Source of the DNA: Alphaproteobacteria bacterium
GTDB taxonomy: Bacteria; Pseudomonadota; Alphaproteobacteria; Micavibrionales; Micavibrionaceae
Direction of reading: 5' to 3'
Length of the DNA stretch: 44,330 nt
NCBI GenBank assembly: GCA_020442425.1
Contig: JAGRKB010000058.1
Location: 1 to 44,330, forward strand
The notes under the pieces were generated by a model. The model worked only from the letters and a program-made list of their open reading frames with translations. It searched no databases and was not told the origin of the DNA. How positions within the stretch are numbered: position 1 is the stretch's first letter; each line of letters opens with the position of its first letter. Made by a program: the position numbers and the translations under genes. Shown in pieces: positions 34,201 to 41,821 of the stretch.

Positions 34201-34240
34201 CCCGACAAAAGCAAACGGAAAGTAAATTTTTGCGGGTTTT
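34201..34240 (+). other. Hairpin in the gap upstream of pilT
   Basis: ACCCG...CAAAA near 34200 can pair imperfectly with TTTTTGCGGGT, followed by six T on the plus strand, i.e. against the direction of the pilus genes. The 34163-34288 gap also has a purine-rich AAAGAAAG run; no gene. Confidence 0.3.
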
Positions 34241-34288
34241 TTCATGTGAATAGGACGAAAAAAGAAAGAAAAAGAAAGAATAAGCAAA

Positions 34289-34867
34289 TTAAACGTGCAG
34301 CAAGAATACCATTCCACAAAGAGATAATAAACCCATAATCCATACCATAGGCCTGTTCTTTATCAGATCAATTTTGCGGGAAACGCCTCTAATTTCTGAA
34401 AGAATAGTTAAGGACGCAATAAAATATGGCAACAGCACGGCAAATCCGATATTTACGATTAAGGGCTGAACCATCCCGACACATAAATAATAAGTCGCAA
34501 AAATCAAACCACTATAAATCTCGATAATTGGGTAACGCGCAGGAATCGTCACATGACAATACCGGCAACATCCTCTCTGAAACAACCATGAAAAAACAGG
34601 GATCAAATCAGGGATAGATAAAGTGTGGCAACAATGGGGACATTGGGAACGCGCAGCCTTTCGCCCTTCCCCATCTTTCTTTTCATTTGAGAAAATCCAG
34701 CTTTCCCCGCGCATCAACCGAAATGACACAGCAGAAGAATAACTCCCCAAAACAGTGCCGATCACAAAAGTAAAAAGCCACAAGATCAAGCGATAAGAAG
34801 GATCCGAATATAATATCGGATCCCCCTGATAAAAAAGATAAGAGAATATTTCCGGATGATCCAGCAT
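34289..34867 (-). CDS. Prepilin peptidase N-terminal (methylase) domain protein lacking the protease part
   Basis: The 192-residue product matches the N-terminal half of PilD: first membrane helix ending FVIGTVLGSYSSAVSFRLMR, then the cytosolic cysteine loop C76-P-H-C79 ... C101-R-Y-C104 with SIPDLIPVFSWLFQRG and ARYPIIEIYSG. Normal PilD (about 270-290 residues) continues into the A24 aspartic protease with one Asp near the third helix and a GxGD motif; here only two or three helices follow and neither Asp site exists. No GxGD fragment lies downstream. So it may methylate pilin or bind it, but cannot cut it by the known mechanism; a full peptidase is presumably elsewhere. The reading frame is clean, so this is not an obvious pseudogene. 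Confidence 0.85.
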   Translation of the reverse strand: MLDHPEIFSYLFYQGDPILYSDPSYRLILWLFTFVIGTVLGSYSSAVSFRLMRGESWIFSNEKKDGEGRKAARSQCPHCCHTLSIPDLIPVFSWLFQRGCCRYCHVTIPARYPIIEIYSGLIFATYYLCVGMVQPLIVNIGFAVLLPYFIASLTILSEIRGVSRKIDLIKNRPMVWIMGLLSLCGMVFLLHV

Positions 34868-34879
34868 TCACCAACGATC

Positions 34880-36754
34880 TTAATAAGAACGCAGTCGGGT
34901 CAAACGATCATAGACAACACCGCGAGACAATCCGCCTCCCGATACGGCATCAACTTCCAAAGCTTTCTCATAAAGAGAAATAGCCTGAGGAATTTGATTC
35001 ATACGTTCACTCATAATCGCACGGTTAAAATAATGTTGAGGATTATTAGGCTGCATGGAAATCGCCTTATCCAAAGCCATAACGGCATCTTCCAAATTCC
35101 CAGAATCCGCCAGTGATATAGCAAGCTGCGCCACCAAAGTCGGATTATCAGGATATTTCTGGCGCAGCTCCAATAATTTACTCAAAGCAACCGCAGGATG
35201 ATCATTGCGAATAAGACCCGAGAGATTAATCGCCGCCTGAGCATTATTCGGAGAAACAGCCAATAGCTCTTCATAAGTAGAAATAGCCCTCGCATTCTCG
35301 CCAATTTTCTGGAACAAAACAGCCCGTCCCATCAATATCCTTGGATCTCGAGGATTTAAGGCATAAAGTTCATCAAACATAGTTTGAGCAGCATCAAGAC
35401 GATTCAATTTCATAGCGCGATCAGCCGCAACAATTTTACTCTCAAGCGAGGTTGTCTCGATAACAACTTTCGAAGGCGTTTTTGCGCTCTTTTGAGTTTT
35501 TGAACTAACTTTGGAAACACCGGAAGACCCGTTTTTATGAACGACAATAATGCTCTCAGTTTGTCCGCGTGAGGGATTCATGGAAGGCGTCGGCAACCGA
35601 CCGATCACCTCACCCGGAGGCGCATCAAAATAAACCAAAGAATTTCCTGTATCAGTTTCAGGCTCACCCTTGGGCGCATTCAATTCAGCTTCACTCGGTT
35701 TTTCATTGGAAATATCATCCACCAAAGTAATTTTCTGAGGGGCCAATTCTTTAGGCCTAAAAATTTTGGCATTCCCTTCAGCAGGAACGGCACGAATCAC
35801 ATCAGGTTCAGAAGGAGCATCTTGCGCAACTTCCTCGGCAACAGGAGCGACTGCAGGAGGAACAATCTCAACGACAGCCTCATCAACAACGGGAGGCATG
35901 TCCGCGCCCCCAGGAAGATCAACAGCCCCATCCACAACAACATCTTCAACAGAAGTTTCCACAGGCAAATCTGATACGACATCCCCAGTCACATCAGGAT
36001 TAATTTCAAATATAACCGCTCCATCAGGGGCAGAATCTGAACTCATATCAGGTGTTACTTCAGGAGGAACTTGTCCGATAACCATGCCCTGCTCTTCATT
36101 TGGAACAGGCGGAGCAACCAATTCATTATCAAGAACGGCCTCTTCGATAGGGGGAATAACAACTTCTTCCATTGTCTCATTATAAGCCGCGGGCTGAGGG
36201 GGCATTCCCTGATCAAGACCTCCCACACCGCCACTTCCGGAGGCATTACCAGCCCCGCCAAGAAGAGACGTCATATCAGAAAGAAGACTACCCGCCCCGG
36301 TATCTTGAACAATATTTTCTTTGATCTGATGAACAATTTCTGGATTGTTCATATAAAAAAACCCACCCGCTCCACCGATGGCGATAAGAGCAACCCCAGC
36401 CATCAACAAAGGAGACGACGATTTCTTTTTAGCTTTTTTACCTTCAGGTATAGGGGCAAAAATTCCGGACTCGTCAACACCATCATCCAAATCATTGAAC
36501 TCATGCAAATCATCTTCGATAGCAGAGCTGGAATCAGAAGCAGAGATATAATCGTCCTCAATCGGATCAGAAGAACTTGCAAACTCTTCTTCGGCAACCG
36601 GAGTAACAACATCAAAATCATGAGAAGACTCTGAAACTTCGATGATAACATTGGTGTCATCATCTTGAGAGTCACTATCATTTTTTTGAGGAATTTCGGC
36701 CTCGAACATGGCCTCAAATTCTTCTTGATTGTTGTCTTGTTTGTTATCAGACAT
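34880..36754 (-). CDS. TPR-containing membrane protein of the pilus locus
   Basis: The 624-residue product has an acidic, Ser/Asp/Glu-rich cytosolic part (1-105), a basic stop (GKKAKKKSSS), one membrane helix (about 115-135), a long acidic Pro/Val/Ala-rich periplasmic linker (about 140-330), and TPR repeats in the C-terminal 200 residues (RLDAAQTMFDELYALNPRDP, ARAISTYEELLAVSPNN, LEDAVMALDKAISMQPNNP, PQAISLYEKALEVD). It occupies the place of MshN-like TPR proteins in MSHA loci. ATG 36754 (MSDNKQ) with GGTGAG upstream was chosen; a longer reading from 36802 has no site. Probably a periplasmic adaptor. Confidence 0.85.
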   Translation of the reverse strand: MSDNKQDNNQEEFEAMFEAEIPQKNDSDSQDDDTNVIIEVSESSHDFDVVTPVAEEEFASSSDPIEDDYISASDSSSAIEDDLHEFNDLDDGVDESGIFAPIPEGKKAKKKSSSPLLMAGVALIAIGGAGGFFYMNNPEIVHQIKENIVQDTGAGSLLSDMTSLLGGAGNASGSGGVGGLDQGMPPQPAAYNETMEEVVIPPIEEAVLDNELVAPPVPNEEQGMVIGQVPPEVTPDMSSDSAPDGAVIFEINPDVTGDVVSDLPVETSVEDVVVDGAVDLPGGADMPPVVDEAVVEIVPPAVAPVAEEVAQDAPSEPDVIRAVPAEGNAKIFRPKELAPQKITLVDDISNEKPSEAELNAPKGEPETDTGNSLVYFDAPPGEVIGRLPTPSMNPSRGQTESIIVVHKNGSSGVSKVSSKTQKSAKTPSKVVIETTSLESKIVAADRAMKLNRLDAAQTMFDELYALNPRDPRILMGRAVLFQKIGENARAISTYEELLAVSPNNAQAAINLSGLIRNDHPAVALSKLLELRQKYPDNPTLVAQLAISLADSGNLEDAVMALDKAISMQPNNPQHYFNRAIMSERMNQIPQAISLYEKALEVDAVSGGGLSRGVVYDRLTRLRSY

Positions 36755-36848
36755 AACGCTCACCCGGGATGTTGAAAAGGCAGGACTAAAGGATGTTATC
36801 ACAGCTCGCCAAATCAGACGAACCAGAATTGGGAAAAGGATACACTAT

Positions 36849-37592
36849 TTATGCAATCTTGCCTAGGACTCTTGGCTCGAAACCAATGATTTTAAGAAAG
36901 GCTTTTTCAAGGGAATCTTCGGAATTCTCCGCTTTCATCTGGGAGGGAGCCCCCTGAAACTGACATTCCCCGCCATGAAGGACGGTAACAAAATCACAAA
37001 TCTCATCCATATCAGCCAAAATATGGCTACTTAGCAAGATGCTACGCCCCTCTTCTTTGACCTGCATCAACATGGCCTTAACCAAGGAGCGCGCCAAAGG
37101 ATCAAGACCACTCATAGGCTCATCCAAGATCAAAATTCGGCATCCGGTTAAAACCGTAGCAATCAAGCCCAGTTTCTGGCGCATTCCTTTGGAGTACGTC
37201 TGCACGCGGGATCTCAAAACTTGAGGATCCAAAGCCAGAGCCTCGCAATATTGCACCTTAAGCTCATCAGATACTTTTTTTCCGTAAAGTGAGGCCGTAA
37301 AGTCAATAAACTCGCCACCGGACAAAAACCAAGGGGGGTCAAACCGCTCAGGCAAATAAGCAATATCTTCACGAACATCGGACAAATGGCTATCTCTTCC
37401 ATAAACCCGAACTTCACCCTTCATAGGATCCTTAAGACCAAGAATAGTTTTGACCAAAGTAGTTTTTCCGGCGCCATTCACGCCGATCAAGCCATAAAAC
37501 TGGTTCTCCAAAACCTTAAGACTGATCCCGTGAAGAACTTTCTTGCGACCATATCCGGCATCAAGCTGATCCACACATAAAACACCATTCAT
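36849..37592 (-). CDS. ABC transporter ATP-binding protein
   Basis: Powers an exporter, probably with the ABC-2 permease encoded at 28899-29672. Motifs: Walker A LIGVNGAGKTTLVK, Q-loop region IAYLPERFDPP, signature YSKGMRQKLGLI, Walker B ILILDEPMSGLDP, and the switch His in LLSSHIL. Family is the NatA/CcmA type that pairs with ABC-2 permeases. The start is unclear: ATG 37592 (MNGVLCVDQL) fits the domain but has no ribosome site, and a GTG at 37622 would add 10 residues. It follows the periplasmic gene closely, in the middle of the pilus locus, which is unusual. Confidence 0.9.
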   Translation of the reverse strand: MNGVLCVDQLDAGYGRKKVLHGISLKVLENQFYGLIGVNGAGKTTLVKTILGLKDPMKGEVRVYGRDSHLSDVREDIAYLPERFDPPWFLSGGEFIDFTASLYGKKVSDELKVQYCEALALDPQVLRSRVQTYSKGMRQKLGLIATVLTGCRILILDEPMSGLDPLARSLVKAMLMQVKEEGRSILLSSHILADMDEICDFVTVLHGGECQFQGAPSQMKAENSEDSLEKAFLKIIGFEPRVLGKIA

Positions 37593-37635
37593 CGGCAAGG
37601 AAGATTCTGAACTATTCGTCACAACAAACCAACTG

Positions 37636-38265
37636 CTAGGAATTAGCGCCAGGCAAGAACACCTTGGCATCAAGATTAAATCTCTGGTTAGGTCTCAAAC
37701 GGACAGGGAAAATCTGATTAGAGAACTGATCAAACCATTTCAATTCGATAAAATCCTTAAAGACTTTTATATCAACAATTTCCGAAGGGATATTGTCAGG
37801 CGTGACTCTCAATTTATTGAGATAAACAACCCAATCTTTTTCCGAATTGAACAAAATACCGGCCAAAGCCAACTCTCTAAGCAATGTTGGTGGCCTGTAA
37901 TTCGGATCATTAGGATCTCCCGGATCCCCCAAATCCTGCAAAGTCGGAACGCGCGTATTGAATCCGACACGAGCTTCGCGCAACAAAGCATGCTGCTGGG
38001 ATGTAAAGAAAAGCGAGGGAACACTAGACCGTGTGTAGATTTGCTTTTTGTATTTTTCTTTAATTTCGCGCTCGATACTCTGCAAAATTTTAACCTCTGC
38101 AGGCAGATCATCATAAGAAAGGTTAGCGATAGAATCAATCGTCCCGAATGTCGAGCTTGGCTGACCGTCTTGAGCACGAGCCGGAGAAACCATAGCTGTT
38201 CCTGCCAAAATGAAGCCAAGAAAACCTGTAAGTAAACCAACCTTATAAAAACTCTTTGCAAGCAT
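37636..38265 (-). CDS. Periplasmic protein in the PilP position
   Basis: The 209-residue product has a signal peptide (MLAKSFYKVGLL ... cleavage after SPARA) and a C-terminal domain (about 125-205) with strands LAGILFNSEKDWVVYLNKL, VVDIKVFKDFIELKW-like wording (EIVDIKVFKDFIELKWFD) and RLRPNQRFNLD. This is the pattern of the small beta domain found in PilP, GspC-HR and GspB, which links inner-membrane parts to the secretin. It follows the PilO-like gene by one base, the place of pilP in pilMNOPQ operons. GGAGG lies 8 bases before ATG 38265. Identity as a PilP analogue is inferred from position and strand pattern. Confidence 0.75.
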   Translation of the reverse strand: MLAKSFYKVGLLTGFLGFILAGTAMVSPARAQDGQPSSTFGTIDSIANLSYDDLPAEVKILQSIEREIKEKYKKQIYTRSSVPSLFFTSQQHALLREARVGFNTRVPTLQDLGDPGDPNDPNYRPPTLLRELALAGILFNSEKDWVVYLNKLRVTPDNIPSEIVDIKVFKDFIELKWFDQFSNQIFPVRLRPNQRFNLDAKVFLPGANS

Positions 38266-38266
38266 G

Positions 38267-38911
38267 TTAGTTCCCTCCCCCTTGAGCGGACAACTCATCA
38301 TTGGCTGTCATGGTTCTCCAATCAAACTCGAACTTCCCTTTAATTAAAGGAACAGGATCGCCGCCCCCGATCTTACGCAACATCGCCGCGTTGAGAATTT
38401 CAACTCGCTCCAACTCCAATTTGGTCACATCAATACTACCGGGATATCGCTCCTGCATATACTTCAAAAGCGTATACACATCAACATCATCAAGGCTTTC
38501 CACCTCAACATCACCATGAGAGCGAATAACAATTTGCCGAGCATCCTCAGCCATTTTATTGGCAACGATCTCACCAGGCTTATAAGACAAGCTTGCTTTG
38601 AGAATACCAACACGATTGTTCAACTTGGAAAAATTCTCTTCAGCCTCGGAACGGTTCTGGTTATTAAAGAAACCTCTCGCCTCAAGATCCTTGAAGTCAC
38701 GCAACTGACTTTGAAGCAGAATAAATTCTTCCTTCATCTTGGCCACTTCCTCATATTTTGCTTGAATTTGAGCTTTCAAACCGCTCAATTCACGCTCAGC
38801 CCGCTCACGTTCGGGGATAAGATACTCATAAACAGAATATCCACCGCCTCCGGCCAAAGCTAAAAGAACCAGAATAAAAATAACAACCTTATTGGAAAGA
38901 CCTCTAACCAT
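38267..38911 (-). CDS. PilO/MshJ-like inner-membrane alignment protein
   Basis: The 214-residue product has a short cytosolic start, one membrane helix (about 8-27, VVIFILVLLALAGGGGYSVY), a coiled coil (about 35-75, RAERELSGLKAQIQAKYEEV) and a C-terminal part with a PilO-like ferredoxin fold order. This is the standard PilO architecture. Its ATG overlaps the end of the PilMN-like gene by 8 bases, and the next start follows its stop by one base, so all three are coupled. Confidence 0.82.
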   Translation of the reverse strand: MVRGLSNKVVIFILVLLALAGGGGYSVYEYLIPERERAERELSGLKAQIQAKYEEVAKMKEEFILLQSQLRDFKDLEARGFFNNQNRSEAEENFSKLNNRVGILKASLSYKPGEIVANKMAEDARQIVIRSHGDVEVESLDDVDVYTLLKYMQERYPGSIDVTKLELERVEILNAAMLRKIGGGDPVPLIKGKFEFDWRTMTANDELSAQGGGN

Positions 38912-40538
38912 TTTGTGCGACCCTTCTCACGCGAATTTGAGCCTCGTACCGATCATCAGCACGTCGTTTGTTCGCAGTAATACCATACTCGACTTCAGAA
39001 GACCCACGGAACGTCGTATCACGAAGAGGAACCTCGACTTTGGACTCATATCCCATATCTTTTAAACGCTCGTTCATACGAGTAACAAGCTTGTTGATTT
39101 CCTCGTTACCCTCGACAATATTGATATTTCCGGCAAAACTAATCGTCAAAAGAACCATGGTTTCTCTTTGAGGAGCTACGTCTCCGGGCTTACGATTGGC
39201 CGCAGGCTCACCGCCAATGTTAGAAAACTCAAACTTATCCAACCGGATATCTTCCATGGAACGAGCAATAGGCTCCAAAACATCCAACGGATTAACAATT
39301 GTATTGGACACATCTCTACTAATAGCCAAAGCGCCTTTAATCAGAGGGATATCAATCCCCATCCGCTCTTTACGCTGCAATTCTTCCGCATAAATTTCTT
39401 CAATTTTCTTTTTCTGAATCTGTGCCACTTCCATGTTCACAGAAGTTGAATAAAGCTTCATCCCCTCATCAACTGCAACACCGGCAACACCGGCAAGCCC
39501 CAACGCAGAAATCATCATAATCACCAGAGAGGCTTGACGGGGCTGCTGTATAGCCTTGATCTCACGGGAAGAAAGCGGAAGTTCAAGAGAAAATTTACGA
39601 GCAACCCATCCTGCATGAAGGCTATCAGAATAATGATCTTCGTCTCGACCAACACGAATTCCAACCAGAGATGCCGCATCCTGAACAGTCAACGCATTGT
39701 AATTACATGGGGCATAAACCATCCCCTCAAGAGGCTCCGTATAATCAGTATCCCCGACAACGATCAGCTCCAACCCATCTTCAGGCGTATAACCAAAACG
39801 AGAGAGATAACTCAGTGTTGCTTGTAACTCTTGAGAAACATCAGCAGCCCAGACACCGGGATTATCAGCATCCGGCTCAACCACTGGCGTAACACGGGTC
39901 AAAGCAAGCTCTCCGTTACGAACTACGATCTGGCGCAACCCACCCCCGCGATGCTGGGAAATCAAAATCGACCAACGAGCACCGCCGCCGCCTCTTTTCT
40001 GAGATAGCTGCTTTACCAACTCATCAACCAAGCCGGTCGACTCAACGGGCAACAAACCATAGCCAACAACCTGCTGATCGACATTCGAAAGTGCTGTCAT
40101 AATACGCCCGAACGCATCCGTAGATGGGACAGCCGCAAACAAATACAGGTCGCCCTTCACCGCTTCTTTATCACCGGAACTAGCCTCTCTAGCCTGCTTA
40201 CTTCCGGATTTCAGAACCTTTGCAGCGCGCATAGAATAGTTCGGGAAAGCAACATTCAAACGACGCTGAAGAATATTCCCTTTATCAAAATAAGAAAGAA
40301 CAGGGACCTTTTCTTTTCTGTAATGCTGCTCAACCGCATCATTCATGATCACAACGGAAGAAACCCCGCTTCTGTTAATCATATCAGAAAGCTTTTCTTC
40401 AAATCCTCCCTCTCTCCAATGAAGCAAATCAAGAAACTCAACTCCCCCACTGGAGGATTCATACACCCCAACCCCATCGTCCATAATAAGAAGAACGCAA
40501 CGGGACGGAGAGATCAGAGAAGGCATAAGTGCAGACAT
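38904..40538 (-). CDS. Fused PilM-PilN (GspL-like) protein
   Basis: The 544-residue product joins two functions. Residues about 10-300 resemble the actin-like cytosolic domain of PilM/GspL (CVLLIMDDGVGVYESSSGG, SVVIMNDAVEQHYRKEKVP, ELIVVGDTDYTEPL). A basic junction is followed by one membrane helix (about 335-355, LVIMMISALGLAGVAGVAVD), a coiled coil (EVAQIQKKKIEEIYAEELQRKE) and a C-terminal alpha/beta domain like PilN (REVPLRDTTFRGS-like end, VEVPLRDTTFRGSSEVE). In T4a pili these are two genes; here as in GspL they are one. ATG 40538 was chosen; a TTG at 40547 is possible. It ties the platform to PilO and the ATPase. Confidence 0.8.
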   Translation of the reverse strand: MSALMPSLISPSRCVLLIMDDGVGVYESSSGGVEFLDLLHWREGGFEEKLSDMINRSGVSSVVIMNDAVEQHYRKEKVPVLSYFDKGNILQRRLNVAFPNYSMRAAKVLKSGSKQAREASSGDKEAVKGDLYLFAAVPSTDAFGRIMTALSNVDQQVVGYGLLPVESTGLVDELVKQLSQKRGGGGARWSILISQHRGGGLRQIVVRNGELALTRVTPVVEPDADNPGVWAADVSQELQATLSYLSRFGYTPEDGLELIVVGDTDYTEPLEGMVYAPCNYNALTVQDAASLVGIRVGRDEDHYSDSLHAGWVARKFSLELPLSSREIKAIQQPRQASLVIMMISALGLAGVAGVAVDEGMKLYSTSVNMEVAQIQKKKIEEIYAEELQRKERMGIDIPLIKGALAISRDVSNTIVNPLDVLEPIARSMEDIRLDKFEFSNIGGEPAANRKPGDVAPQRETMVLLTISFAGNINIVEGNEEINKLVTRMNERLKDMGYESKVEVPLRDTTFRGSSEVEYGITANKRRADDRYEAQIRVRRVAQNG

Positions 40539-40550
40539 AACAACCAACCG

Positions 40551-41777
40551 TTAAAAATCGATAGTTTCGAAACTGGAGTAGATCGGACCAAACACAGCCA
40601 CAGCAATCCACAAGATCATAATACCAAGAATAAGAGTCAACATTGGCTCGATCATAGTAATCAACCCCTGAACAGCTTCATCAACATCCTTTGTATAGAA
40701 TTCTGACACCTGGTTCAATACGGGGGTCAAATTACCTGACTCCTCACCAATTTTAATCATTCGCGTCACCATAGTCGGAAATTCTCCGGACGAGCCAAAA
40801 GCAGACGACAGCGGCGAACCGGCCTGAACCTGCCCCTGAACAACTTCCAAAGCCTCAATCAAAGCCAAATTGGAAACTGTTTGTTGAGCCGCTCTCAAAC
40901 AGTTAATCACATCAATACCGCTGGAAAACAGAGCGCCAAAAGTTTGGGAATAACGAGCAATCGAAATTTTTCGAATCAATGGCCCCATAATCGGCAACTG
41001 CAACCACAGCGTATCCATTTGATACGCAAACCCTTCTGAATTTTTGCGAATAATTTTATAAGCGACAGTCGCAGCGACAGGAACCGTAAAGATCGCCCAC
41101 CAATATTCTTGGAAAAATTCGGAAGTAGCCATCAAAGCCGTTGTATAAAACGGCAACTCCTGCCCCAAATTCTCGATAAACCCAACGATCTGGGGGACAA
41201 CATAACCCATCATCACGGTAATCGTCATAATAACCACGACCAACAAAATGGTTGGGTAACGGGTTGCTTTCCGAACACGGGATTGCATTTCATCTAACCA
41301 TTTCAGATACTTAATCAACTGGGTATAAGAAAGTTCAAGATCCCCTGTTTCCTCACCGGCCTGAATAAGAGAAATATAAAGGTTAGAAAAGACCTTAGGA
41401 TAAGCAGACAAAGCCTCGGACAAAGAGCTTCCATCCGATACGTTACGATGCACATCAGTCATCATGTCTTTCAAAGTCTGATTTTCAGCAGAGTCACGAA
41501 CATCCGCCAACGACTCAAGCATCGGAACACCGGCTGCCTGCATTTGTTGCAAATGCATAAAAAACTGAATCAAATCACGAACTTTAACTTTCGGGCGGAA
41601 CAGAACAAATCCGGCGCCCGTTTTTGCAGACACAGGGGAACAACTGACAAGCTCCATACCGGCGCCTTGCAGCTGGTTATACAAATCCACCTCGTTAGCC
41701 GCCGACACGACTCCGCGAATCGGACGACCCCTAGCATTATAAGCTTTGTACTTATAGGGCTGAATGGTAACCTCCAC
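40551..41777 (-). CDS. mshG: Inner-membrane platform protein PilC/MshG (GspF family)
   Basis: Platform on which the ATPases rotate. The 408-residue product has an N-terminal YKYKAYNARGRPIRGVV beta part, then two GspF domains, each a helical bundle followed by membrane helices: LIQFFMHLQQMQAAGVPMLESL and ISLIQAGEETGDLE (first), ISIARYSQTFGALFSSGIDVI and MIKIGEESGNL (second), with membrane helices near 165-190, 215-235 and 375-395. There is no ATG: the start may be GTG 41777, or the ATT at 41765 that follows GGAGG by 5 bases. It lies 44 bases after the ATPase gene and 12 before the PilMN-like gene. Confidence 0.93.
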   Translation of the reverse strand: MEVTIQPYKYKAYNARGRPIRGVVSAANEVDLYNQLQGAGMELVSCSPVSAKTGAGFVLFRPKVKVRDLIQFFMHLQQMQAAGVPMLESLADVRDSAENQTLKDMMTDVHRNVSDGSSLSEALSAYPKVFSNLYISLIQAGEETGDLELSYTQLIKYLKWLDEMQSRVRKATRYPTILLVVVIMTITVMMGYVVPQIVGFIENLGQELPFYTTALMATSEFFQEYWWAIFTVPVAATVAYKIIRKNSEGFAYQMDTLWLQLPIMGPLIRKISIARYSQTFGALFSSGIDVINCLRAAQQTVSNLALIEALEVVQGQVQAGSPLSSAFGSSGEFPTMVTRMIKIGEESGNLTPVLNQVSEFYTKDVDEAVQGLITMIEPMLTLILGIMILWIAVAVFGPIYSSFETIDF

Positions 41778-41821
41778 CTAGTGAAAACCGCAGAAACAGT
41801 ACATCTCCGCAATCAAAAGAC

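Noticed and set aside
36071..36634. Open frame of 187 codons opposite the TPR protein
   Set aside because: Antisense to an acidic low-complexity region, producing a basic meaningless product.
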